This document shows positions 52,895 to 61,105 of a stretch of 64,000 bases of DNA, in pieces. The stretch comes from Pinibacter aurantiacus (GTDB taxonomy: Bacteria > Bacteroidota > Bacteroidia > Chitinophagales > Chitinophagaceae). The notes under the pieces are model-generated. The model was not told where the DNA came from and searched no databases. It saw only the letters and a list, made by a program, of their open reading frames with translations. The stretch spans positions 558,001-622,000 of the forward strand of contig NZ_JAHSPG010000003.1 in the NCBI RefSeq assembly GCF_019130065.1. Direction: 5' to 3'. Both the position numbers and the translations under genes were made by a program. Each line of letters opens with the position of its first letter. The stretch's first letter is position 1.

Positions 52895-54262
52895 ATGAAA
52901 AAAAAATTATTAGTCGTTACAGGTGTAGTTTGTATGTGTGCATTTTCTGCATTGCATGCGCAGGATATGACGACAACGAGTAAGGACCACTATTCTGTTT
53001 ACGGAGGCTTGCTTGGAGGTGCCAATTATTCAAATTTACGGGTAACAGATAAACCGTCTGGCCTTAGTACTGATTGGAGATGGGATTGGGCAGCTGGTAT
53101 TTTTGTAGGTTTCCCAATTGGTAAAACAATTTCCCTTGAACCACAGGCATTGTTTTCACGCATGGGCGGCAAGTTCACTCAAACCGGTATTAAAACAGAT
53201 AACCAGTTAGACTACTTGTCTGTTCCTGTTTTGGTAAAATTGCATGCAGGAAAATATTTTGATTTCATGGTTGGCCCACAGTTTGACTTCTTAATGTCGG
53301 CAAAAGACAAAGAGCATGACAAGGATATCAAAGACAATATCAAGAAAAATGACTTTGCGCTCACCGCCGGTTTTGAATTGTTTCCAAGACATGTTGTTTC
53401 TTTCTATGCAAGATACATTCATGGGTTCAACAAGGTGTATGAGGACAACACTGGTCTGTCAACAGCCAAAGTATACAACCAGGGTGTGCAGGCTGGCTTA
53501 AAGGTGAAACTTTTTGGAAAGCATGTTAAAGCTACAACTCCGCCACCTCCGCCACCACCTCCTCCGGCGCCTCTTGATAGTGACAATGATGGCATTCCTG
53601 ATAGTGAAGATAAATGTCCTAACCAGGCAGGTGTGGCCAAATACGGCGGTTGTCCTATTCCTGATAGCGACGGTGATGGTATTAATGACGAAGAAGACAA
53701 ATGTCCGCAACAAGCGGGTGTAGCGAAATACAATGGTTGTCCGATCCCCGATAGCGACGGCGATGGTATTAATGACGAAGAGGATAAATGTCCTCAACAA
53801 GCTGGTGTGGCTAAATACAATGGTTGTCCAATTCCCGATACAGATGGCGATGGCGTTAACGATGAAGAAGACAAATGTCCAACCATCGCAGGTGTGAAAG
53901 AAAACAACGGATGTCCTGCGATTGAAAAATTCAGCGCAAGTGCAGTGCAATTCGTTAGTGGTAGCGCAACGTTGACAAAAGGTGGAAATGCGGCATTGAG
54001 TCAACTGGTATTCTACATGAAGAAATATCCTGAAACAAAAGTTGAGATCAATGGCTATACAGATAACACCGGTAAGCCAGAAGCCAATCAAAAACTTTCT
54101 GAAAAACGTGCCGCAGCAGCGAAGACATACTTAACAAAGAAAGGCATTAGCGGTGACAGAGTCACAACGAACGGATATGGAGATGCCAGCCCAATAGCAG
54201 ACAACGGTACGAAAGAAGGTAAAGCTAAAAACAGAAGAGTAGAGTTTAAGGTTAGTCAATAG
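52895..54262 (+). CDS. OmpA family outer membrane protein with thrombospondin type 3 repeats
   Basis: 455 aa from the ATG at 52895; an upstream TTG would spoil the signal peptide MKKKLLVVTGVVCMCAFSAL. An outer-membrane beta-barrel (about residues 30-210) is followed by a proline hinge (PPPPPPPPPAP), four calcium-binding type 3 repeats (about 225-345, SDGDGINDEEDKCPQQAGVA) and the OmpA C-terminal domain (about 350-455, VEINGYTDNTGKPEANQKLS to NRRVEFKV), which binds peptidoglycan. Repeats 2 and 3 are nearly identical, so the number may vary between strains. A strong terminator follows. Confidence 0.95.
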   Translation: MKKKLLVVTGVVCMCAFSALHAQDMTTTSKDHYSVYGGLLGGANYSNLRVTDKPSGLSTDWRWDWAAGIFVGFPIGKTISLEPQALFSRMGGKFTQTGIKTDNQLDYLSVPVLVKLHAGKYFDFMVGPQFDFLMSAKDKEHDKDIKDNIKKNDFALTAGFELFPRHVVSFYARYIHGFNKVYEDNTGLSTAKVYNQGVQAGLKVKLFGKHVKATTPPPPPPPPPAPLDSDNDGIPDSEDKCPNQAGVAKYGGCPIPDSDGDGINDEEDKCPQQAGVAKYNGCPIPDSDGDGINDEEDKCPQQAGVAKYNGCPIPDTDGDGVNDEEDKCPTIAGVKENNGCPAIEKFSASAVQFVSGSATLTKGGNAALSQLVFYMKKYPETKVEINGYTDNTGKPEANQKLSEKRAAAAKTYLTKKGISGDRVTTNGYGDASPIADNGTKEGKAKNRRVEFKVSQ

Positions 54263-54282
54263 CCTTAGGTATATAAAAACCA

Positions 54283-54321
54283 AAAGGTCCTGAAATGCAT
54301 TTCAGGACCTTTGCTTTTTTT
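54283..54321 (+). terminator. Intrinsic terminator of the OmpA gene
   Basis: 14-bp perfect stem AAAGGTCCTGAAAT/ATTTCAGGACCTTT, 2-base centre, then CTTTTTTT. Confidence 0.93.
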
Positions 54322-54359
54322 CAATACCATTACACCCATCACTATCGCTTTAAATAAAA

Positions 54360-54383
54360 AAGTCCCGGCTATCGCCAGGACTT
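54360..54383 (-). terminator. Intrinsic terminator of the hmuY operon
   Basis: On minus AAGTCCTGGC/GCCGGGACTT (one T-G pair), 4-nt loop, then TTTTTATTT. Confidence 0.8.
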
Positions 54384-54446
54384 GCATTAGTCATAATATA
54401 CACACTGAGAACACAGTTCTAATTGATTGATTCTTTGAAGAGCGCA

Positions 54447-54468
54447 AGACGCATGCAATGCGTCTCTA
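54447..54468. repeat. GTAGAGACGC palindrome, copy 3
   Basis: AGACGCATGCAATGCGTCTC plus TA; 8-bp arms. It lies between the hmuY stop and its terminator. Confidence 0.82.
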
Positions 54469-54493
54469 CGGAATCCCAATTTCCAATTCTTAA

Positions 54494-55924
54494 TTAACTT
54501 TTTTTCACCAACGCGTATTCAATCACTGGCTTACCTCTCGTTCCGCCGTCACCAGCGCCCATTGAAATGAATTTCAATTTGTACACATTGCCTACTGCAT
54601 CCTTAATTACGTAGAACCTATCAGTCTTTGCGCCAGTTGCGCCGCCGCCCGGGCCACCTGTAGAGCGCCAGCTACTGCCAATTAAATTACGGTCAGCAGC
54701 GAAGGTTGTCGAAACGATATCGGCTTCTGCATATGCGTCATAGGTTTTAGTTGTGGTAAGAATTTGCGCAACTTTCACACCACCTTTGTCGTTAACCAAA
54801 ACGAAATCAGGATAAGCATACGGCACATATGCATCAGCACTCAACGCAGTTTTGTAGGTATTGTAGGTCCACTCAATATCCCATGCGCCTTTTGTTGGTT
54901 GAACGGTCACCTCTGCACCTTTGTTAAAGGATACGTGTTGAAAATTGTAGGAAGTATTTTTCGTGATGATAACGGTTTTGAAAGTCGTTTCTTTAATAGA
55001 AGCATACTGCAAAGTGTAGCCGGTTGCGGTTTTCAACACACGCACTTTTATCAACGAATCAGCTGTGCCTGCATACAACGAACCAAAACCACCACCATTC
55101 GCTCTATTGATGATGTACACTTTGTTGTCTGCGTCATTAGCAGATACTTCGCCAATTACCGTTTTCGTGAGATCGCCGGTAACATCGTCAACAAAAGCAA
55201 GATCGCCTTCGCCTTGTCCAAATGTTAATGGAGTTGTTGTCAGATTAATGTCTGCAAGAGACACACTGTTGATATCTGTTTTGTTAACCTTTACAGCATT
55301 GGCACCTGTTGTATTGTTAATGATTACGCGAAACTCATTACCCGTGTAAAAACCAAGATCCCAGGAGGCACGTAATACAGGTGTTTGTTTGTTGTTGCTA
55401 AGGTCAACAAAAACAGAGTTGGCAGCGCTGCTACCAGCTTCTGATCCTGCAATGCCGCTCAGCTGAAAGTTTGCAGCGCCTTTTGAAACGATAGAGGAAA
55501 ACAAAACTTTCAATGCAGCAGTTGATCCTACTTTAGCGGGCGTACTTGCAGATTGAATCGTAAAGTTTACATACTCGCTTCCCGATAAAAATATATCAGA
55601 TGCTTTTTTCAATTTGAAGGAAGCGCTTGTAGAACCTGCGGGAATCGTTATAGACAATGCCCCATTTGAAGCAGCTGGTACAGTTGTATAATGCGTAGAA
55701 TATACAACACCGCTGTCTTGCAATTGCACATTCACGGTAACGTCTTTGTCGGCTGCGCGGGATAATTTCACAGCAAAAGAAACTTCTGTTGTTGCTTCAT
55801 CTATGCCCTGACTTGCAGACTCAAAATTCGCAAAGTTATCCGGCGCTGGAGGATCGTCTTTTTTACAAGACACGATGCTTCCTGCTATTGCTAGCAGCAC
55901 TAAAAAACTATAAAACCTTTTCAT
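54494..55924 (-). CDS. HmuY family lipoprotein with N-terminal Calx-beta-like domain
   Basis: 476 aa. Lipoprotein signal peptide KRFYSFLVLLAIAGSIVSC with lipobox IVSC. Residues about 30-140 resemble a Calx-beta/Ig-like domain (ITIPAGSTSASFKLKKASDI). The HmuY-like part (about 150-476) includes WDLGFYTGNEFRVIINN, KGAWDIEWTYNTY and GNVYKLKFISM. HmuY proteins bind haem at the surface and pass it to the TonB receptor encoded just upstream. Porphyromonas HmuY lacks the extra N-terminal domain, so this is a longer variant. It is the last gene of a three-gene operon. Confidence 0.9.
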   Translation of the reverse strand: MKRFYSFLVLLAIAGSIVSCKKDDPPAPDNFANFESASQGIDEATTEVSFAVKLSRAADKDVTVNVQLQDSGVVYSTHYTTVPAASNGALSITIPAGSTSASFKLKKASDIFLSGSEYVNFTIQSASTPAKVGSTAALKVLFSSIVSKGAANFQLSGIAGSEAGSSAANSVFVDLSNNKQTPVLRASWDLGFYTGNEFRVIINNTTGANAVKVNKTDINSVSLADINLTTTPLTFGQGEGDLAFVDDVTGDLTKTVIGEVSANDADNKVYIINRANGGGFGSLYAGTADSLIKVRVLKTATGYTLQYASIKETTFKTVIITKNTSYNFQHVSFNKGAEVTVQPTKGAWDIEWTYNTYKTALSADAYVPYAYPDFVLVNDKGGVKVAQILTTTKTYDAYAEADIVSTTFAADRNLIGSSWRSTGGPGGGATGAKTDRFYVIKDAVGNVYKLKFISMGAGDGGTRGKPVIEYALVKKS

Positions 55925-56033
55925 GGTAATTAATAATTAATAATGAATAATTAATACGATTCCTGTCCGCCGCAAAACGGCAGCAAATATTTTGATATGC
56001 AATAAATGACTGATTATTATTAAGGAGTATTCT

Positions 56034-56082
56034 CCTCCTAATTCCTAATTCCTAATTCCTAATTTCTAATTCCTAATTTCTA
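56034..56082. repeat. Tandem TTCCTAA tract running into the TonB receptor stop
   Basis: About seven TTCCTAA/TTTCTAA 7-mers. The TAG stop of the receptor gene (56082-56080) is part of the tract, read on minus as GGAATTAGAAATTAGG. A weak AT-rich array lies near the hmuY start (55926-55950), unrelated in word. Confidence 0.82.
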
Positions 56083-58356
56083 ATTCCTAAACATCTGAAA
56101 GCCCACACCCAGGAAATAGCTTCTACCACAACCCAACTGCACAGGGCCACTGGTGGCATGTGGCGCGCCCGCAGATGCGGTTGCTATGGTGTTTTGAACG
56201 TCTGTAACATTGGCAACATTTTTCACGCCGCCATTGAGTGATATATATTTTCCAACAGTCTTTGTAAGCGTTACATCAAGCAGATGATAAGGAGATGTTG
56301 TGCCCAACACAACGCCATCTTGTGTGCTTGTGTAAACATTTCGCTTGCCGGTGAATTTGTAAAATACACCAACGGTCATTTTAATTTTACTGAACGAGTA
56401 TAACAAGTTCGCATTCACTTCCGGCGTCCACATAAACTCAGGCAGGGAATTTGCTTTACCAGCACTATCGCTATAGATCTGGTTGTATGAACCAAGGTAT
56501 CCGATACCAACACTGCCGCTCAGCTTTTTCCAGCTTATAGAGTTCTCCTGCAGTATGCCAACTGTTTTATTTTTATCGACATTGATCAGTGTTGTAACCG
56601 TTGTGTTTGACGGATCAATACCATAGTTGATCAGGTTATTAAAATTGTTGTAATAACCCCGGATGCCGGTACGTATCTTAAACTCCCCTTTTGTTACAGG
56701 TTGCCAGTTTACGGACGCATCAAAACTATTTGACGTTTCTGCTTTTAAATTCGGATTGCCGATGATGGCATGGTTCGCGTCAATAAAGTTGAAATACAAT
56801 TCACGCAATGCAGGCGAGCGAAAGCCATTTGCATAGGCAACACGAACATCTACATTTTTCGAAAGGTTCCATTTTACATTCAATGATGGGATTATCGGTG
56901 GTGCATCATAAACTGAGTTTTTTATCAACCGCACGCCCGGACGCACATACAACTTTTCAAACAGCTTGACTTCCGAGGAAGCAAAAAATGCATAATCATT
57001 TATCGACGGCGATCCTTTTATGCGCTGTCCCGATGCATTATCCATTGTGAGGTCAAGACCTGCCTGCAATGAAACAATGTCGTTGAATTTATACTGCGCA
57101 ACAGGTTTTACAACCAGTGTGTTGAATTTTGCGACATCCTGCAAACCTTCGCCATCAATAGAAAGCGTGCGATAACCAGTTGCCAGATCTACATCTGTTG
57201 TTTGTGTTCTTCTTTGATAGTCCGTGTAAGATAAAATTCCGTTGACGGTTAGCTTGTCAGTCGCACGCCATTCTGTTTGCACCTGGTGCATGTAGCGATC
57301 CGTGATATACTTTTGATCCTGTGCTTTGCCTGCGTTATTCCTGCCTTCACTCAAAATCGTTTCGTTCAATGTATTCAGTCTGTACCAGATATTGAAATGA
57401 TCATTTGCGTAGCCAAGCTTTATGTTCCCAAGCAATTGCTCCTTAGGTTTCCATTGCTTCACCCTGCCGGTGTCAGTTCCTTGCCAGCCTCCGTTGTCAT
57501 TATGAGTAATGCCTCCGGAAATGCCCCACCCTTTGTATTGCCAGGCAGCGCCAACATTTTGAAAGTGTGCCCCCTTTCCGGTAAATGGATCATACTCTTT
57601 GCCCACCGTTTCTTCCTGCACTTTGGCATTCACATCCCAACGATGAGAAGTTGTTTTTTTAGTGATGATATTCACTACGCCTGCCAATGCATCTGACCCG
57701 TAAGAAACAGACATTGGCCCCTCGACAATTTCAATTCTTTCGATCGTGTTTACATCAATCTGGTTCAGGCTTTCGCGTGTATCTCCGCGATCGGTCATAG
57801 GTGCACCATCCAGCAATATTTTTACCGTTCTTCCGCTAAGACCCATCAGTACAACATCAGAAGTACCTGTTGCGCCATCGTATGTAAAACGGAAACCAAG
57901 TTCTTTATTCAAAATGCCGGTGAGATCATTTGATGCCTGTGCTTTTATTCTTTGCGATGAGATGACACGAACATTGTAAACGGACCTTCGCAACGACTGC
58001 GGCTCAAACTGCCCGGTGCAAACTGTTGGCTCCAGTTCTTTATACTTTGCAGTTGTATGTAAAACGGGCAATTCAACAGTTTCACCATTATGCATTTCAA
58101 CGCTCATTTCTTGCGCTTCCGCATTCATTGATTCTACAGACAATGTATATTTTCCGGCAGGTGCATTCAAGGCAAACGAACCATCATTGGATGTTTGCGT
58201 TTGCTTCTTTATTTGCTTAAGCTGCACAATAGCGCCGCTCACAGGTTTACCTGCTTCATCCTGCACCGTTCCTTTTACGGTTGCATTGCTGCTTTGTGCC
58301 CCCGCGTTATAAACGTGCAACAAAACACAACAGCACAGCGCTAAACATTTATACAT
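56080..58356 (-). CDS. TonB-dependent outer membrane receptor
   Basis: 758 aa from the ATG at 58356, which gives the signal peptide MYKCLALCCCVLLHVYNAGAQ; in-frame starts at 58380 or 58443 cannot be excluded. A carboxypeptidase-regulatory-like domain (about residues 30-110) is followed by the plug (about 120-240, RVISSQRIKAQASNDLTGIL to RIEIVEGPMSVSYGSDALAGVVNIITKK) and a beta-barrel ending in YFLGVGFQMFRN. Position between the DUF6607 and hmuY genes suggests haem or iron-complex import. Confidence 0.93.
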   Translation of the reverse strand: MYKCLALCCCVLLHVYNAGAQSSNATVKGTVQDEAGKPVSGAIVQLKQIKKQTQTSNDGSFALNAPAGKYTLSVESMNAEAQEMSVEMHNGETVELPVLHTTAKYKELEPTVCTGQFEPQSLRRSVYNVRVISSQRIKAQASNDLTGILNKELGFRFTYDGATGTSDVVLMGLSGRTVKILLDGAPMTDRGDTRESLNQIDVNTIERIEIVEGPMSVSYGSDALAGVVNIITKKTTSHRWDVNAKVQEETVGKEYDPFTGKGAHFQNVGAAWQYKGWGISGGITHNDNGGWQGTDTGRVKQWKPKEQLLGNIKLGYANDHFNIWYRLNTLNETILSEGRNNAGKAQDQKYITDRYMHQVQTEWRATDKLTVNGILSYTDYQRRTQTTDVDLATGYRTLSIDGEGLQDVAKFNTLVVKPVAQYKFNDIVSLQAGLDLTMDNASGQRIKGSPSINDYAFFASSEVKLFEKLYVRPGVRLIKNSVYDAPPIIPSLNVKWNLSKNVDVRVAYANGFRSPALRELYFNFIDANHAIIGNPNLKAETSNSFDASVNWQPVTKGEFKIRTGIRGYYNNFNNLINYGIDPSNTTVTTLINVDKNKTVGILQENSISWKKLSGSVGIGYLGSYNQIYSDSAGKANSLPEFMWTPEVNANLLYSFSKIKMTVGVFYKFTGKRNVYTSTQDGVVLGTTSPYHLLDVTLTKTVGKYISLNGGVKNVANVTDVQNTIATASAGAPHATSGPVQLGCGRSYFLGVGFQMFRN

Positions 58357-58389
58357 ATCAGAGTGATTAAGTTTGGGCATGGGAAGGAC

Positions 58390-58487
58390 AGTGAGTCGCG
58401 AATGGTGAATCGTGAATGCACGACTCCTCAGTCTCGATCTCAATTTGCAATTTACAATCAGAGATTACCATTCACGTTTCACGTCTC
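58390..58487. repeat. Inverted word repeat (GTGAATGGT type)
   Basis: Arms 58390-58418 and 58465-58487 share GAATGGTGAAT-CGTGAAT words and complement. It lies between the DUF6607 stop and the receptor start within the operon. Confidence 0.75.
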
Positions 58488-58488
58488 T

Positions 58489-59415
58489 CTACTTGCTTGC
58501 TGTCTTGTTCTCGGTAGGTTGTACGTATTTAGTGATTACCGCACGGGTCTCTTGCTGCAAAGTATTTGTATCCAGTTTCTTTTCTTCAATTGCATCTAAT
58601 TGCTGATAAAGGAATTTATCATCTACTTTAGATTGCAGGTGAATTTGATTTTGCTGATTTATGATGCCAGTCCATGATTGACGAACAGCGTTCCAGAAAG
58701 GTTTGTGAGAAACCCACCACTGCTTTGCCTGTGCACATTTACTATCGTCTACTTTACGATAAATATTATAGCCTTTTTCAAGAACGAGCAACTGATCAAC
58801 TGCTCCATCCTTTCTAATTATTTTTTCATTGTCCTGTTCATGTATCCACATGCTGTCAGTAACAATGATGCGGTTGCCGCGTTTCATTACATTGTAGTCG
58901 TTTCGTTTAGTGTATTCGCGTCTAGGCAAAGGCGCGTCAGCAGTGCTCTCCCAATAATATTTACCATCATTTTCCACCCATTTTGCGCTGCCCTGATAGC
59001 GTGGTGCATCATCTACTTCCCACACTGTTTGTGTCCACTGGCCTTTTACGTTTGCCCCAGGCACAGATACTTTTTTCCATGTTGCATTCTTGTCAAATGC
59101 AAGCCATTGATTTTGTTGATATTCCCAATCTTCTCTCCAGTGCTTAATAACTGTGGAATCATTGATCACCAACAAATGTTGAAGCACCATTTTTTTATCG
59201 GAAAATTCTTCCGCTACCACCCACTCAAGGCCGCCTGTTTTATATCTTTCTTTAAACTGATACTCTTTAGATGGAGCAAAGGTTTCAGCGTATTTAAATT
59301 CAACCTCGTAACATCCGCAAAGGCTTTTTATAGCGCTTACTTCTTTTTTCGTTTGTGCATTAACGGTAGATATTATAGATGCAGATAACAATAGTAAGGA
59401 AACAATCTTCTTCAT
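58489..59415 (-). CDS. DUF6607 family exported protein, first gene of the hmuY operon
   Basis: 308 aa. Signal peptide KKIVSLLLLSASIISTVNAQ. The mature protein is Trp/Tyr-rich, with IKSLCGCYEVEFKYAETFAP, HWREDWEYQQNQWLAFDK and GQWTQTVWEVDDAPRYQGSA, the pattern of DUF6607, a family I know from neighbourhoods of HmuY and TonB receptors. Function unknown; probably periplasmic, with a role in haem or iron uptake inferred from context. An inverted motif, a candidate operator, lies 37-50 bp upstream. Confidence 0.87.
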   Translation of the reverse strand: MKKIVSLLLLSASIISTVNAQTKKEVSAIKSLCGCYEVEFKYAETFAPSKEYQFKERYKTGGLEWVVAEEFSDKKMVLQHLLVINDSTVIKHWREDWEYQQNQWLAFDKNATWKKVSVPGANVKGQWTQTVWEVDDAPRYQGSAKWVENDGKYYWESTADAPLPRREYTKRNDYNVMKRGNRIIVTDSMWIHEQDNEKIIRKDGAVDQLLVLEKGYNIYRKVDDSKCAQAKQWWVSHKPFWNAVRQSWTGIINQQNQIHLQSKVDDKFLYQQLDAIEEKKLDTNTLQQETRAVITKYVQPTENKTASK

Positions 59416-59451
59416 TAAGGGTCTGTTTTAGAGATACAAAGATTGGACGTT

Positions 59452-59465
59452 ATGATTCAAATCAT
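59452..59465. promoter_or_regulatory. Candidate operator of the hmuY operon
   Basis: 6-2-6 inverted repeat ATGATTCAAATCAT, 37 bp upstream of the DUF6607 ATG. It resembles half-sites of Fur-type boxes. A TTTG on minus is inside it, and a near-consensus ATCTTTG lies 13-14 bp downstream, so a bound repressor would cover the promoter. Confidence 0.45.
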
Positions 59466-59478
59466 TTCTACAATCAGG

Positions 59479-59568
59479 AAATCCATTTACGCAAAAAGAA
59501 AAAAGAATTGCACACAGATGACACGCCCGCCTGAATGAATTTATTCGGGCAGGGATTAAATGGATTTG
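59479..59568. repeat. Inverted repeat in the divergent gap
   Basis: Outer arms AAATCCATTTA and TTAAATGGATTT (59479-59492 and 59557-59568), inner CCCGCCTGAAT/ATTCGGGC arms. Moderately decayed. Confidence 0.65.
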
Positions 59569-59608
59569 CACTGATATGATTCTTTCATTTTAGCTTCGGT
59601 TTTTTATA

Positions 59609-59616
59609 TATTTTTG
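59609..59616 (+). promoter_or_regulatory. -7 box for the YcxB-like gene
   Basis: TATTTTTG, 22 bp before the ATG at 59639. No consensus -33 box. Confidence 0.5.
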
Positions 59617-59638
59617 GTTTACATCCAAACCCCTTACA

Positions 59639-60154
59639 ATGGAAAATAAAGTTTGTATTAAACAGGATATGACATTTCCAGAATTTCTAAAAGTGATTTA
59701 CTACCAGTTTCTACGAATGAAAATAATGAGAAGGCTTTTCATTTGGTTGGTAGCCATTTCAATATTCAACACTGTAATTACAATTTTCGCAACTCCCACG
59801 GGAAAAGAGACTAACTACGCCTCCGCCTTCAGTGCATTGTGGGTACCATTTGTAATAGCCGCTTTTTTTCTTGCGTTTGGTGCTCTGGCAGCTATCGTGT
59901 TAAGAATAGTTCGTAAAAATCATTTTAACAACATAGTATATACATTCAACGAATGGGGAATGGAAAAAACTGGTGTAGGTATTGAATATACTCGTCCGTG
60001 GAAAGGATTTACTCATTATCAGGAATCGCGCAACTTTATATTTCTTTACATTCCCGGAGAAGACGCTCATGTAATTCAAAAAAGAATGTTTGACAGTAAT
60101 GAAACTGAGGAAATTTTTAGAAGTTTAATTTCAGAACATCTGTCCACCAAGTAA
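59639..60154 (+). CDS. YcxB-like membrane protein
   Basis: 171 aa. Two membrane helices (about residues 34-54, LFIWLVAISIFNTVITIFAT, and 68-93, LWVPFVIAAFFLAFGALAAI) followed by a cytoplasmic domain with YTFNEWGMEKTGVGIEYTRPWKGFTHYQESRNFIFLYI, the YcxB-like signature. Family function is unknown. The C-terminal helix ENLISEHL-like end is normal length. It is probably monocistronic; 88 bp separate it from the next gene. Confidence 0.8.
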   Translation: MENKVCIKQDMTFPEFLKVIYYQFLRMKIMRRLFIWLVAISIFNTVITIFATPTGKETNYASAFSALWVPFVIAAFFLAFGALAAIVLRIVRKNHFNNIVYTFNEWGMEKTGVGIEYTRPWKGFTHYQESRNFIFLYIPGEDAHVIQKRMFDSNETEEIFRSLISEHLSTK

Positions 60155-60242
60155 ACAAGATGTTAGTACTTTTCTAAACAATTTAGTTATTCACGTTGTT
60201 TTTAGCTTTCAATCTTTCCTGAAGACTAAAACAACAACAACG

Positions 60243-61052
60243 ATGAAAAGACTAAACTTTATTCTATTCCTATCGTTTCTTGGACTATCTGCAATAGCAC
60301 AAGAAGCAGGCAAGCCTACAGGCGGCGACGCACAAGAGCTGGCAGACAAACTAGCAAACCCTGTTGCCAGCCTCATAAGCGTACCTCTTCAAAGCAATGT
60401 CGATTATGGCATTGGGCCATACAAGGGTTCTAGATACACGCTGAATGTACAGCCGGTAATTCCTTTTAAACTTAATTCCAAACTCAATCTTATTACACGT
60501 TACATTGTGCCGGTTATTGATCAGCACAATATAAGCGGACCAGATAAAAATGAATTCGGGCTAGGCGATGCAACCATCAGCGGTTTTTTCTCACCAGCAA
60601 AACCAAAAAATGGATTGATCTGGGGAGCGGGTCCTGCGTTTCTTGTTCCCACTGGTACTAACGAGTTTCTTTCAGGCAAAAAATGGGGAGTGGGTCCAAC
60701 AGCATTGGTGCTAAAACAATCGCCAGGATTAACGTTTGGCTTTCTTGTTAATCAGATCTGGTCATTTGCAGGACCTAGCGACAGATCAGATATTAATCAA
60801 ATGTTCCTCCAACCATTTTTTACACACAACTGGAAAAGCGGTGCCGGTCTTGGTGTAAATGCGGAGATCACTGCAAACTGGCACGCAAAAACAACCACAG
60901 CGTTTGTGAACCCGATCATGACAGGCGTTACAAAACTTGGCAAACAAATAGTCTCTTTGGGTGTTGGCCCAAGAATACCGGTAGCAGGACCTTCCAATTT
61001 TAAAACAGATTTTGGCTTTAGAGGTGTGATAACGTTTGTGTTCCCTGAATAA
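60243..61052 (+). CDS. Outer-membrane beta-barrel protein of the 'transporter/neuromedin U' type
   Basis: 269 aa. Signal peptide KRLNFILFLSFLGLSAIAQ. The mature part begins with ELADKLANPVASLISVPLQS, continues NVDYGIGPYKGSRYTLNVQP and FGLGDATISGFFSPAKP, and ends GFRGVITFVFPE. This is the family often labelled neuromedin U or phenol-degradation MetA-like; the label says little. Alternating strands fit a small outer-membrane barrel; substrate unknown. It converges on the transglutaminase-like gene with a bidirectional terminator between. Confidence 0.85.
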   Translation: MKRLNFILFLSFLGLSAIAQEAGKPTGGDAQELADKLANPVASLISVPLQSNVDYGIGPYKGSRYTLNVQPVIPFKLNSKLNLITRYIVPVIDQHNISGPDKNEFGLGDATISGFFSPAKPKNGLIWGAGPAFLVPTGTNEFLSGKKWGVGPTALVLKQSPGLTFGFLVNQIWSFAGPSDRSDINQMFLQPFFTHNWKSGAGLGVNAEITANWHAKTTTAFVNPIMTGVTKLGKQIVSLGVGPRIPVAGPSNFKTDFGFRGVITFVFPE

Positions 61053-61066
61053 CATGATTCAATCAA

Positions 61067-61105
61067 AAAGAAAGGCTCCACAAATTGTGGAGCCTTTCTT
61101 TTTAA
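61067..61105. terminator. Bidirectional intrinsic terminator
   Basis: 17-bp perfect stem (AAAGAAAGGCTCCACAA and complement) with a 2-base loop, A-run on the left and T-run on the right. It serves the barrel gene (+) and the 61102 gene (-), whose stop codon lies at its edge. Confidence 0.93.

Noticed and set aside
53560-53920. OmpA type 3 repeats as a possible assembly duplication
   Set aside because: The four repeats differ in codons and in some residues, which fits a natural tandem domain array.
58678-59388. Plus-strand open frame of 236 codons
   Set aside because: Antisense to the DUF6607 gene, which has a signal peptide and a recognisable family.
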